From: Streptomyces sp. TLI_053
GTDB taxonomy: Bacteria > Actinomycetota > Actinomycetes > Streptomycetales > Streptomycetaceae
Direction of reading: 5' to 3'
NCBI RefSeq assembly: GCF_900105395.1
Contig: NZ_LT629775.1
Coordinates: 744,001-808,000 of the forward strand
DNA: 64,000 nucleotides
The position numbers and the translations under genes are program-made. Below the pieces are notes generated by a model. It was not told the origin of the DNA, searched no databases, and saw only the letters and a program-made list of their open reading frames with translations. Position 1 is the first letter of the stretch. Every line of letters starts with the position of its first letter. Below, piece after piece: positions 15,632-24,018 of the stretch.

Positions 15632-16561
15632 GTGTCCCTCAAGTCAGCTTCCCCACAAGGCCGCAGGGCCGGTCGGCGCCCGCCCGCCCGCTCCCTCGCC
15701 GCCCGGCTCGGTCCACTGCCGTGGATCGGCCCGGCCGTCCTGCTGATCGTCCTGGTGGTCCTGTGGCCGGTCTACGAGATGGTCCGCACCTCCTTCCTGC
15801 GGATCAGCACCAGCGGCTTCGTCCGCGGTTCGGCCGGACTCGACAAGTACCGCAAGCTCTTCGACGAGCCCGACCTCGGCCGGGTGCTCGTGCACACCGT
15901 GGTCTGGACGCTGGCCGTGGTCGGCCTCACCATGCTCGTCTCGCTGGCCCTCGCCCAGCTCTTCGACCAGCGCTTCCCCGGGCGCCGCTTCACCCGCTGG
16001 GCGCTGATCGCTCCCTGGGCGGCGTCCGTGCTGATGACCTCCATCGGCTTCAAGTGGATGCTCAACCGGACCTCCGGGGTGCTCAACACGCTGCTCGCCG
16101 ACCTGGGGCTGATCGACGGCCCCCGGGACTGGCTCGGCGACCCGGACACCGCCTGGCCCTGGATGATGCTGGTGGCGGTCTTCGTCTCGCTGCCCTTCAC
16201 CACCTACACCCTGCTCGCCGGCCTCCAGACCGTCCCGGCCGAACTGCACGAGGCGGCCAGGGTGGACGGCGCCACCGCGTTCCAGACCTATCTGCGGATC
16301 ACGCTGCCGCTGCTGCGGCCGGCCTTCCTGGTCGGCCTGGTGATCAACCTGATCAACGTCTTCAACTCCTTCCCCGTGATCTGGGGCATGACCCAGGGCG
16401 GGCCCAACAGCGACACCGCCACCACGACGGTGTTCATGTACCAGTTGAAGAACACCGACATCGGCGAGTCCGCCGCGATGTCCGTCGTCAACTTCGCCCT
16501 GGTCGTCCTGATGGTCCTCCTCTTCCTCAGGGTCAGCCGGTGGAACCAGGAGGAGAACTGA
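15632..16561 (+). CDS. Sugar ABC transporter permease (MalF type)
   Basis: A 309-residue inner-membrane permease with six predicted membrane segments after a basic, cytosolic N-terminus. The EAA loop is present as LHEAARVDGATAFQTYLRITLPLLRP, the site that contacts the ATPase. GTG start with GGAAGG upstream. Its stop overlaps the next start (TGATG). No ATPase gene is present; in streptomycetes MsiK commonly serves several sugar transporters. Confidence 0.9.
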   Translation: MSLKSASPQGRRAGRRPPARSLAARLGPLPWIGPAVLLIVLVVLWPVYEMVRTSFLRISTSGFVRGSAGLDKYRKLFDEPDLGRVLVHTVVWTLAVVGLTMLVSLALAQLFDQRFPGRRFTRWALIAPWAASVLMTSIGFKWMLNRTSGVLNTLLADLGLIDGPRDWLGDPDTAWPWMMLVAVFVSLPFTTYTLLAGLQTVPAELHEAARVDGATAFQTYLRITLPLLRPAFLVGLVINLINVFNSFPVIWGMTQGGPNSDTATTTVFMYQLKNTDIGESAAMSVVNFALVVLMVLLFLRVSRWNQEEN

Positions 16562-17412
16562 TGCCCCGTCATGTCACGGTCCGGGCCCGGCGCGAGCCGA
16601 TCCGCCCCCGCACCCTCGTCGTCGCCGCCGTCGCCTGGGGGCTGGCCGCGCTGTTCCTGCTGCCGTACCTGGAGATGGTCGTCACCGCCGTCCGGCCGGC
16701 CGACGAACTGCGCGACGCCGGCTACCTGCCCAGCCACTTCGCCTGGTCCAACCTGGTCGACGTGTGGCGGGACTCCACCCTCGGCACCAACCTCCGGGTC
16801 ACCCTGCTGGTGGCCGGCGGCTCCACCCTGCTGGCCCTCGCGGTGGCGCTGCCGGCCGCGTACTGCACCGCCCGCACCCGCTTCCGCGGCCGCAAGCTGT
16901 TCCTGCTGCTCGTCCTGGTCACCCAGATGTTCCAGCCGACGGCGCTGCTGGTCGGGCTCTACCGCGAGTTCCACCAGCTCGACATGCTCAACTCGGTGTG
17001 GACGCTGATCCTCTGCAACGCCGCGTTCAACCTCGCCTTCACCGTCTGGATCCTCACCGCCTACATCGGCTCCATCCCGGTGGCGCTGGAGGAGGCGGCG
17101 ATGCTCGACGGGCTGAGCCGGTTCGGCACGCTGCGGAAGGTGGTGCTGCCGCTGGCGAGGCCCGGCATCGTCACCGCGGTCGTCTTCACCTTCATCTCCG
17201 CCTGGAACGAGTTCGTGATGGGCCTCACGCTCTCCACCCGCTCCGACAGCCAGCCCCTGACCGTCGGCATCAACAGCTTCATCGGCAACTACACCGTCCA
17301 GTGGAACTTCCTGTTCGCCGGCTCGGTGCTCGCGATCGTGCCGGTGGTGGTGCTGTTCGCTCTCATCGAGCGGCACGTCGTCTCCGGCCTCACCGCCGGT
17401 TCCGTCAAATAG
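16561..17412 (+). CDS. Sugar ABC transporter permease (MalG type)
   Basis: A 283-residue partner permease with six membrane segments and the EAA motif LEEAAMLDGLSRFGTLRKVVLPLARPG. The C-terminus HVVSGLTAGSVK is typical of MalG-like subunits. The start overlaps the previous stop by one base, so translation is coupled. It converges on the RNA-ligase-like gene with a 34-bp gap. Confidence 0.9.
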   Translation: MPRHVTVRARREPIRPRTLVVAAVAWGLAALFLLPYLEMVVTAVRPADELRDAGYLPSHFAWSNLVDVWRDSTLGTNLRVTLLVAGGSTLLALAVALPAAYCTARTRFRGRKLFLLLVLVTQMFQPTALLVGLYREFHQLDMLNSVWTLILCNAAFNLAFTVWILTAYIGSIPVALEEAAMLDGLSRFGTLRKVVLPLARPGIVTAVVFTFISAWNEFVMGLTLSTRSDSQPLTVGINSFIGNYTVQWNFLFAGSVLAIVPVVVLFALIERHVVSGLTAGSVK

Positions 17413-17446
17413 GCGGCCGCCCGGCGGTGCCCGACGCCCCAGCCGG

Positions 17447-18301
17447 TCACCGCCGGTCGCCGCCGGCCCCACCGGGGGCGGAGACCCGGGCCGCCGCGGG
17501 GAAGTCCTTGCGCTTGATCTTGGCCCGGCGGCCGTCGGGGTGGTGGAACACGATGCCCTCCGCCAGGGTCCCCGGGGCGTAGCGGCTCTCCAGCGCCGCG
17601 AGGAACTCCCGCAGACCGTCGTAGCTGCGCGGCACGGCGGTGTACACCGGCGCCGCCAGGTCGAACGGCACGCACAGGTGGTCGTCCAGCTCGAGCGGGT
17701 TGCCCTGGATCCGCGGGCCGAGGGCCTCGCAGGCGTGCTCGCCGTCCGGCCAGGCGGTCACCTCGGTGTTGCCGGCCGCGGTCAGGATCCACCGGTCCTC
17801 GGGACCGTTCGGGTCGGTGTCGACGTACCAGCCGTCGACGATGCCCCGCTTCTTCTGCTCCTTGCTCGGGTTGCGCCGCTTCTCCACCCGCACCAGGTGG
17901 CCGCCGCGGACGGTCAGCCGCACATTGGTGCCGTCCAGCTTCTCCGTCGGCGCGCCCTCCCCGGCGAACACCCAGGCGCACTCGGCCCGCGGACGGTCCA
18001 CCACCCGGAAGTCGCCGTCGCGCTCGAACAGCGTGGGGATCTTCTCCATGACCTGCCTGCCTCTCCTGACCTGCCCGACCAGTTCCTCGTGCGTGATCGC
18101 CCCCGCGGCCAGCCCGCTCGCCAGAGCCCGCACCAGGTCGGCGACCGAGACACCGGCATCCACGGCGACGTGCTTGAGCGCCTTCTTCTCCTCCGGCGAG
18201 ATCCACGCGACCAGCCGTGACCAGCCGTCCGGCGGAGTCCAGCGCGCCAGCCGTTCCGGGTCCTTGCGCGGCCGCCCGCGGCGTACGGGTTGTTCCTCCA
18301 T
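17447..18301 (-). CDS. RNA-ligase/nucleotidyltransferase-like protein with N-terminal DNA-binding-like segment
   Basis: A 284-residue protein. Residues 121-126 are KLDGTN, the lysyl-AMP motif I of covalent nucleotidyltransferases. EALGPRIQGNP (192-202), EGIVFHH (248-254, motif IV) and KIKRKDF (261-267, motif V) complete the RNA/DNA ligase core. It resembles the stand-alone RNA-ligase-like families (such as DUF5565). Residues 1-80 are unusual: a basic RGRPRKDPERL AT-hook-like start, then AWISPEEKKALKHVAVDAGVSV-type helices resembling ribbon-helix-helix proteins. No OB-fold ligase C-terminus is seen. Its in vivo role is unknown; RNA repair or end-modification is possible. The ATG coincides with the predicted transcription start. 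Confidence 0.75.
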   Translation of the reverse strand: MEEQPVRRGRPRKDPERLARWTPPDGWSRLVAWISPEEKKALKHVAVDAGVSVADLVRALASGLAAGAITHEELVGQVRRGRQVMEKIPTLFERDGDFRVVDRPRAECAWVFAGEGAPTEKLDGTNVRLTVRGGHLVRVEKRRNPSKEQKKRGIVDGWYVDTDPNGPEDRWILTAAGNTEVTAWPDGEHACEALGPRIQGNPLELDDHLCVPFDLAAPVYTAVPRSYDGLREFLAALESRYAPGTLAEGIVFHHPDGRRAKIKRKDFPAAARVSAPGGAGGDRR

Positions 18302-18308
18302 GACCGGG

Positions 18309-18338
18309 AGCGTAGGAGTCGGTTTGATGCTGTGTCAA
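18309..18338 (-). promoter_or_regulatory. Consensus promoter giving a leaderless mRNA
   Basis: On the minus strand, TTGACA (18338-18333) and TACGCT (18314-18309) are separated by 18 bp, a strong primary-sigma-type promoter. Only 7 nt separate the -10 element from the ATG of the RNA-ligase-like gene, and no Shine-Dalgarno sequence precedes it, so the message should begin at the A of the start codon. Confidence 0.7.
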
Positions 18339-18437
18339 TTGGCATAACAGAAATTCCGGCCACGAGGGGGGCGGTGAAGTGCCGCCGGCTCGGCCGGCAC
18401 CGGTCGGCTCCTGGTTGCCGCGCGCCGGGAGCCGAGA

Positions 18438-18473
18438 ACGCGCGGGGCGGCCGGGTACGGCCGCCCCGCGCGT
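18438..18473 (-). terminator. Terminator downstream of the DUF5107 gene
   Basis: ACGCGCGGGGCGGCC (18438-18452) is exactly complementary to 18459-18473, a 15-bp stem with a 6-nt loop. It follows the last gene of the second ABC operon. Confidence 0.8.
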
Positions 18474-18574
18474 CGTCGGCGTACGGGTCGGATCACGGTG
18501 GCCGGCGGGTCGTCCGCTGCCGTTGGCCCGCGACCGGGTTCGGCTCCGGGGGACCGGAGCCGTGTCGGCGCCGC

Positions 18575-20533
18575 TCAGCCCGCGGCAAGCATCCGGAAGT
18601 CGTACGCCCGCGGCAGCGGGGCGGCGGGCTCGGCACCGCGGATCGCGCGCTGGTGGGCGAACCACAGTTCGTGCAGGGTGCCTTCGCCTTCGCGCACGTC
18701 GGCCAGTTCGATGCCCTCCTGCAGGATTCGGCCGCAGCGCCCGGTGTCGCCGCAGTCGAGTGCGGCGCGGGCCTCGGCCCAGCGGACCCGGCCCAGGGAG
18801 CGGTGGGCCGGGGGCAGGGCGGCGAGCAGCGACAGGACCTCCTGCGGCGCTCCGGCGCGCAGCAGGACCCCGGCCGCCTCCAGGGCCAGTGGCAGCAGGG
18901 CGGGTTCCAGGCGGAGGGCCTCGCGGTAGGCGCGGGCCGCTTCGGTGAGGTCGCCGACGCGGTCGGCGAGGACGGCGAGGTTGCGCCAGGCCCAGGCGGT
19001 GGGCCGGCTCCCGACCGAGCGCGACCAGCTCCTGCGGGCGCCGTCCAGGTCACCCGCGTAGGCGCGCAGGACTCCGAGGTGCAGCTGGGCGAGCCAGCCG
19101 TCGGCCTTCCCGAGCGCCTCCTCCCAGGCGGGGTCGACCTGGTAGGAGACCGGTGCCTGCGCCGGCGCGGCCGGGGAGAGGCGCCCGTGCTCGAGGAGTT
19201 CCAGCCACGGCTCCTGTTCGGGACCGAGCGTCGAGTCCGGGAAGGGGGTGCCGGACACCTCCAGGGCGGGTTCGCCGGCGTGGGTCCGACGGTGGCGCTC
19301 CAGGGCGCCCCAGCCGGACCCGGTCGCCAGGATCTCGATCGGTTCCTGGTCCGACAAGGCGTCGGCCGAGGCGAGTTCGGCCTCCAGTACGCTCGCCGGC
19401 ACGAGTGCGTCGACGCCGTCGCGGGCCGCTTCGCACGCCGCGGCCCAGTCCTCGCCGTGGACCGCGCCGGGGTCGGCCTCCAGGAGTCCGTAGGCCTCCG
19501 TCCAGGACCATCGCGCTCCGGCGGGCATCCGCACGTGTTCGAGCTGGGTGCGGGCCAGGCCGGCCTGGATCTCCAGGTAGGAGCTGCCCGGCTCGGACAG
19601 CCAGTCCTGCCAGTGCCGTCCCCCCTCGCCCTGTCCCCAGAGGAACAGCTTGCGGCCGCGCAGTCGGTCCGTCGACGCCTGGACCAGGCCCCGGCCGCCG
19701 GCGTCGAGCGCGGCGATCCAGCGTCGGCGGCCGTCGGGGATGTCGAAGAAGTAGTCGGCCGCGTCCCGGGACCGCGTGGTGCGGGTCAGGTCGGTGCCGT
19801 CGGGGGCGGGGAGTGCGACGCGCCGCACGCGGCGGTCGTAGGAGAACTGCCACGCCGCGTCCGCCGGGGACAGCACCCGGACGTCCGGTGCCTCGGGTAC
19901 CGCGATGTTCGACCACCAGTACATCGGTACCGCCGTGTCGCGCGGGTTGGTGATGCGGACGTGGACGAGCAGGACCCGGGAGTCCTCCGGCAGGCACGCG
20001 TCGATCTGGTGGACGACGCCGCGGATGCGCTCGTACTCCCACATCCGCAGCACCGGGGTACCGTCCGGGCGCAGCACGCGCGCGGCGTGCAGGGGTTCGC
20101 AGGTGGTGGGGGCGTGGCCGATGGTGCCGATGTTCCACTCCACGCCGCCGGCCAGCCAGGCTCCCCGCAGTGCGAGGTTGGCGGGCTGGAACACCGGGTT
20201 GCGGAAGAGGAGTTCACGTCCGGTCGGCTTGTGGACCAGGGACCAGAGGCGGCCGCCGGCGCCGAGCAGGAACGTCGCCCGCAGGGTGGCGTTCTCCAGT
20301 ACCGCGGCCGGGTGTTCGGCGGGTGCCCGTTCGCGGGTGTAGCCGTCCTGCATCAGGTACGGCATGACGGAGGGCACCCGGCCGTAGCCGATGTTGTGCC
20401 GCATCTCGTCGTCGGCCTGGCTCGCGTCGGCGACCTCGTGCAGGTCTGCCCCGGCGAAGAGGGGCGGGAGGGGGTTGACGGGGCCGACCGGTGCGGTCGG
20501 CAGGGTCAGCGTGGTCAGCCGCAGCTCACTCAT
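18575..20533 (-). CDS. DUF5107 domain protein with C-terminal TPR-like repeats
   Basis: A 652-residue cytosolic protein. The first 370 residues have the DUF5107 pattern (VLENATLRATFLLGAGGRLWSL, NPVFQPANLALRGAWLAGGVEWN), a galactose-mutarotase-like beta-sandwich found with sugar-uptake operons. The C-terminal third has alanine-rich helical repeats of about 34 residues (AWRNLAVLADRVGDLTEAARAYREALRLEPALLPLALEAAGVLL), typical of TPRs. There is no signal peptide. It follows the two permease genes, so a role in processing or sensing the imported sugar is likely; the activity of DUF5107 is not established. Confidence 0.8.
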   Translation of the reverse strand: MSELRLTTLTLPTAPVGPVNPLPPLFAGADLHEVADASQADDEMRHNIGYGRVPSVMPYLMQDGYTRERAPAEHPAAVLENATLRATFLLGAGGRLWSLVHKPTGRELLFRNPVFQPANLALRGAWLAGGVEWNIGTIGHAPTTCEPLHAARVLRPDGTPVLRMWEYERIRGVVHQIDACLPEDSRVLLVHVRITNPRDTAVPMYWWSNIAVPEAPDVRVLSPADAAWQFSYDRRVRRVALPAPDGTDLTRTTRSRDAADYFFDIPDGRRRWIAALDAGGRGLVQASTDRLRGRKLFLWGQGEGGRHWQDWLSEPGSSYLEIQAGLARTQLEHVRMPAGARWSWTEAYGLLEADPGAVHGEDWAAACEAARDGVDALVPASVLEAELASADALSDQEPIEILATGSGWGALERHRRTHAGEPALEVSGTPFPDSTLGPEQEPWLELLEHGRLSPAAPAQAPVSYQVDPAWEEALGKADGWLAQLHLGVLRAYAGDLDGARRSWSRSVGSRPTAWAWRNLAVLADRVGDLTEAARAYREALRLEPALLPLALEAAGVLLRAGAPQEVLSLLAALPPAHRSLGRVRWAEARAALDCGDTGRCGRILQEGIELADVREGEGTLHELWFAHQRAIRGAEPAAPLPRAYDFRMLAAG

Positions 20534-20586
20534 CTGTCTTCTGCCTTCTGTGAGTCGGGTGGCGGGCTACGAGTTCCGGCGGTGGG

Positions 20587-21429
20587 CTATTTGACACTGC
20601 CGGAGGTCAGACCGGCCTTCCAGTAGCGCTGCAGCAGGAGGAACATCACGACGATCGGGACGACGGAGAGCAGCGAGCCCGTGATGATCAGGTTGTACGG
20701 CACGGTCTGGCCGCGCTGTTCCTTCCAGGCGACCAGCCCGACGGTGACCGGCTGCAGACGGTCGTTGGCGAGCATCAACGACGGCAGCAGGTAGTTCGTC
20801 CAGATGGTCACGAACTGGAACAGGAAGATGGTGACCAGCGACGGCTGGAGCACCCGCAGCGCCACGGACCGGAAGATCCGGAACTCGCCCGCACCGTCGA
20901 GCCGGCCCGCCTCCAGGAGCTCGTCCGGTACCGCCGCCGCCGCGTAGATGCGTGCCAGGTAGACGCCGAACGGGCTGACGACGCTGGGGACGAAGACCGC
21001 CCAGAAGGTGTTCACCACGTGGGTCGCCGAGAACATCAGGTAGAGCGGCAGGGCGAACAACGGGGCCGGGACGAGGATGGCGCCGAGGACGGTGTTGAAC
21101 ACGGCCTCGCGGCCCCGGAAGGTGTACTTGGCGAGAACGTAGCCTGCCATGGCGGACAGCAGCGTCGCCACGACGGCTCCGCCCACCGCGTAGAGCAGGC
21201 TGTTGAGCAGCCAGCGTCCGAAGACGCCGTCCTGGACACCGAGCAGGGTCGAGACGTTGTGCACCAGTTCGATCCGCCCGGCGAACCAGAAACCGTTGCT
21301 GGAGAACAGGTCGCTGCTGCTCTTGGTGGCGGAGACGACCAGCCACCAGACCGGCAGCAGGGAGTAGGTCGCGGCGAGCAGGAGTACGGCGATCACTCCG
21401 GCCCGGCCGACCCGGCCGGTGGCCTTCAC
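20587..21429 (-). CDS. Sugar ABC transporter permease (MalG type), second operon
   Basis: A 280-residue permease with six membrane segments, the EAA loop (ELLEAGRLDGAGEFRIFRSVALRVLQP) and a C-terminal YWKAGLTSGSVK. GTG start with GGAGGAG upstream; the start overlaps the stop of the preceding permease gene (GTGA). It forms a transporter with the next two upstream genes. Confidence 0.9.
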   Translation of the reverse strand: MKATGRVGRAGVIAVLLLAATYSLLPVWWLVVSATKSSSDLFSSNGFWFAGRIELVHNVSTLLGVQDGVFGRWLLNSLLYAVGGAVVATLLSAMAGYVLAKYTFRGREAVFNTVLGAILVPAPLFALPLYLMFSATHVVNTFWAVFVPSVVSPFGVYLARIYAAAAVPDELLEAGRLDGAGEFRIFRSVALRVLQPSLVTIFLFQFVTIWTNYLLPSLMLANDRLQPVTVGLVAWKEQRGQTVPYNLIITGSLLSVVPIVVMFLLLQRYWKAGLTSGSVK

Positions 21430-22409
21430 TGTGCTCCTCCACGCTTGTTGACGAAGCGCATGAACCCGAAGGACAGCGCGAAGATCACCAGCGCGAGGAT
21501 CACCGAACGGGTCGCCGCCGCGTGGTAGTTGTTCGCCGCGACCTCGTTCTGGGCGGCCATGATCGGCGTCCAGTCACCGGCGAGGTTGGGGGCGACGGCC
21601 TTCATGATGACGGGCTCGTTGTAGAGCTGGGCCATGCCGATGACGGAGAACACGGTGGTCATCACCAGGGCCGGCCGGACCATCGGGATCTTGATGTGCC
21701 AGGCGAGCCGCCAGCCGGTGCAGCCGTCCAGCTCCGCCGCCTCGGTCAACTCGCCCGGGATCGCCTTCAGGGCGGAGTGGATGACGATCATGTTGTAGCC
21801 GGTCCAGCCCCAGGTCAGCATGTTGCCGACGGACCACGGCAGCATCGTGTCGGAGGTGAAGTCGACGTGCAGCCCGAGGTGACCGAGCGCGGCGGAGACG
21901 GGGCTGACGTCCGGCTGGTAGAGGAAGGACCACATCAGGCCGCCGATGACACCGGGGACGGCGTACGGCAGGAAGAAGCTCAGCCGGAAGAACCGCTTGA
22001 ACGGGGTGCGGCGGGCGTCCAGCATCAGGGCCAGGACCAGGGCCAGGCCCAGCATCAGCGGCACCTGGACCAGGCCGATCAGGACCACCCGGACGATCGA
22101 GGCGGTGAAGGCGTGGTCGGCCAGCGCGTCCGTGTAGTTGGACAGTCCGGTGAAGACCTCGGAGGGGGGAGCGAGCCCCAGCCCGGAGCGGCGCAGCTTG
22201 TACAGGCTCTCGTACAGGGCGTAGCAGATCGGGGCCAGGAAGGTGACGGCGAACAGCGTGCCGAACGGCGCCAGGAACCCCAGCGGGGCCCAGCGGCGGC
22301 CGTCGGTCCGGCGCCGCCGAGCAGGGCCGGCCTCGGGCCGGGACGGTTTCGGGGCGCCCCCGGTGCGCTCCTTCGAGCGCGCCGGGGTCACAACGGAGGA
22401 GGGGCTCAT
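21426..22409 (-). CDS. Sugar ABC transporter permease (MalF type), second operon
   Basis: A 327-residue permease with a basic N-terminal tail, six membrane segments and the EAA loop LTEAAELDGCTGWRLAWHIKIPMVRP. The ATG lies 2 nt after the stop of the binding-protein gene, so the two are translationally coupled. No ATPase is encoded in the operon. Confidence 0.9.
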   Translation of the reverse strand: MSPSSVVTPARSKERTGGAPKPSRPEAGPARRRRTDGRRWAPLGFLAPFGTLFAVTFLAPICYALYESLYKLRRSGLGLAPPSEVFTGLSNYTDALADHAFTASIVRVVLIGLVQVPLMLGLALVLALMLDARRTPFKRFFRLSFFLPYAVPGVIGGLMWSFLYQPDVSPVSAALGHLGLHVDFTSDTMLPWSVGNMLTWGWTGYNMIVIHSALKAIPGELTEAAELDGCTGWRLAWHIKIPMVRPALVMTTVFSVIGMAQLYNEPVIMKAVAPNLAGDWTPIMAAQNEVAANNYHAAATRSVILALVIFALSFGFMRFVNKRGGAQ

Positions 22410-22411
22410 GG

Positions 22412-23713
22412 TCAGCCGATTTCCATGCCCTGGGTCTTCATCTCGGCCACGGTCTGCGCCTGGGCCTCGGCCAGCGCGGCGTCCAGGCGCAGGCCGCCCG
22501 CGCCCGCCTTGCCGAGGCCGTCGCCGAGCACGCCCGAGGTCTTGGTCATCACGGGGCCCCACCGGAAACCGGTGTCGACGCGGGCGGCACTCTCCTTGAA
22601 CACGTCGAAGATCGTCTGGCCGCCGTAGAACGGGTCCGGCTGGTGCAGCGCGGGGTTCTCCAGGCCGGAGAGCGCCGCCGGATAGATCCCCGTCTCCTTG
22701 ATCAGGTTGCTGACGCTGGCCTGGTCGGTGCCGAACCAGTGGGCGAACTCGACGGCCTCCTTGACGTGCTTGCAGCCCTTCAGCACGGCGTTGGGGGAGC
22801 CGCCCGCGTTGCCGGCCGCAGGGGCGGCAGCGTCCCAGACCGGCATCGGGGCGACGGCCCAGCCGCCGGAGGTCTGCTTGACGCTGTCGGCCAGGATCGG
22901 GGTGTCCCAGACCGCGTTGACGTCGGAGAGGATCGTGCCCTCCCCCATGCCCTTGTAGAGCGCGGTGTCGAAGCTCGGCACCGTTCTGACGAGCTTCTTG
23001 TCGATCAGGTCCTGCCAGAACGCCGTGACCTTCCTGGTCGCCGGGTCGTCGAGGTTCACGGTCCACTTGTCGCCGCTGACGCCGAACCACTTGGCGCCCG
23101 CCTGCCAGGCGAGACCCGCGAAGTTGTAGGCGTCGTTGCCGAAGTAACCGATGTAGGCGTTCGGGTCGGCCGCGTGGATGATCGCCGCATCGGCGGCGTA
23201 CTCGTCCCACGTCCTGGGCGCGGCGGCGATGCCGTACTTGGTGAACAGGTCCTTGCGGTAGATCAGCGCCATCGGGGCGATGTCCACCGGCAGGCCGAAG
23301 GTGCGCCCGGCGACCCCGGACTGGGCGAAGGCCCAGGGGGCGTACTCCTTCGCGTAGGGCGCGGCGGCCTCCGTCGCGTCCTGGAGGGCCCCGGCGGCGG
23401 CGAAGGTGGGGAGGGTCTCGAAGCCGACCGATCCCAGGCAGGGAGCGTTGCCCGCCTTCACCGCGTTGAGCATCTTGGTGTAGCCGCCCTTGGCGCCGGG
23501 CGAGATCTTGCTGTAGGTGACCTTGATGCCTGGGTGCGCGGCATTGAAGAGCTCGACGGACTTCTCGTATCCGGGGGCCCAGCCCCAGAACTCGACGGTG
23601 ACCGGCCCCGAGGCCTGGCCGGCCGACCCGCCGGAGCCGCAGGCGGCCGCGAAGGCCGTCAGTGACGTGAGCGCCATGGCGAGGGTGGCCGCTCTGAACG
23701 GGCGTGACTTCAT
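22412..23713 (-). CDS. Sugar ABC transporter substrate-binding lipoprotein, second operon
   Basis: A 433-residue extracellular binding protein with a signal peptide and lipobox AAAC (Cys near residue 25) followed by GSGGSAG. The core VEFWGWAPGYEKSVELFNAAHPGIKV is typical of family-1 carbohydrate-binding proteins. ATG 23713 starts a normal signal peptide; another ATG 15 nt upstream is possible. The gene is divergent from a ROK regulator that probably controls it. The sugar is unknown. Confidence 0.9.
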   Translation of the reverse strand: MKSRPFRAATLAMALTSLTAFAAACGSGGSAGQASGPVTVEFWGWAPGYEKSVELFNAAHPGIKVTYSKISPGAKGGYTKMLNAVKAGNAPCLGSVGFETLPTFAAAGALQDATEAAAPYAKEYAPWAFAQSGVAGRTFGLPVDIAPMALIYRKDLFTKYGIAAAPRTWDEYAADAAIIHAADPNAYIGYFGNDAYNFAGLAWQAGAKWFGVSGDKWTVNLDDPATRKVTAFWQDLIDKKLVRTVPSFDTALYKGMGEGTILSDVNAVWDTPILADSVKQTSGGWAVAPMPVWDAAAPAAGNAGGSPNAVLKGCKHVKEAVEFAHWFGTDQASVSNLIKETGIYPAALSGLENPALHQPDPFYGGQTIFDVFKESAARVDTGFRWGPVMTKTSGVLGDGLGKAGAGGLRLDAALAEAQAQTVAEMKTQGMEIG

Positions 23714-23798
23714 GGGGGAGGCCCTCATCTCTGCCTGCCGCGGGCGGGACCGCCCGGCCCGGACACGGCGGTGGGGAGACCCGCCGACGCTGCGGATC

Positions 23799-23961
23799 GT
23801 TAGTTCGGCTAGTGTGTTAATTAAGAATGGCGGTGTCAAGGGATGCGCCGGAACGTTCTGCGAACAGGCCCCACCGGCCTCCAGAACGGGCCGAAAAGGG
23901 CATAGCGCCGCACCCCGCCACCGTGCCGGGACAAGTTTTTTCGAACGGTGCATCAACTAAC
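23799..23961. promoter_or_regulatory. Candidate ROK operator half-sites in divergent promoter region
   Basis: An AT-rich stretch holds GTTAGTT (23799-23805), a TTAATTAA palindrome (23817-23824) and, 150 bp away, AACTAAC (23955-23961), the inverse of the first. One element lies near each divergent gene. ROK repressors often bind such TTA/TAA-containing palindromes. The assignment is by position and composition. Confidence 0.4.
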
Positions 23962-24018
23962 ATGGTCAAGATCGGCCCTGCCCTGCGCGCAGGATCCGGA
24001 GCGGAACGAGGAGACGAC

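Noticed and set aside
12598..15642. Long minus-strand open frame spanning the DeoR and binding-protein genes
   Set aside because: It is antisense to two clear genes, reads through a repeat-rich spacer, and has no recognisable domain.
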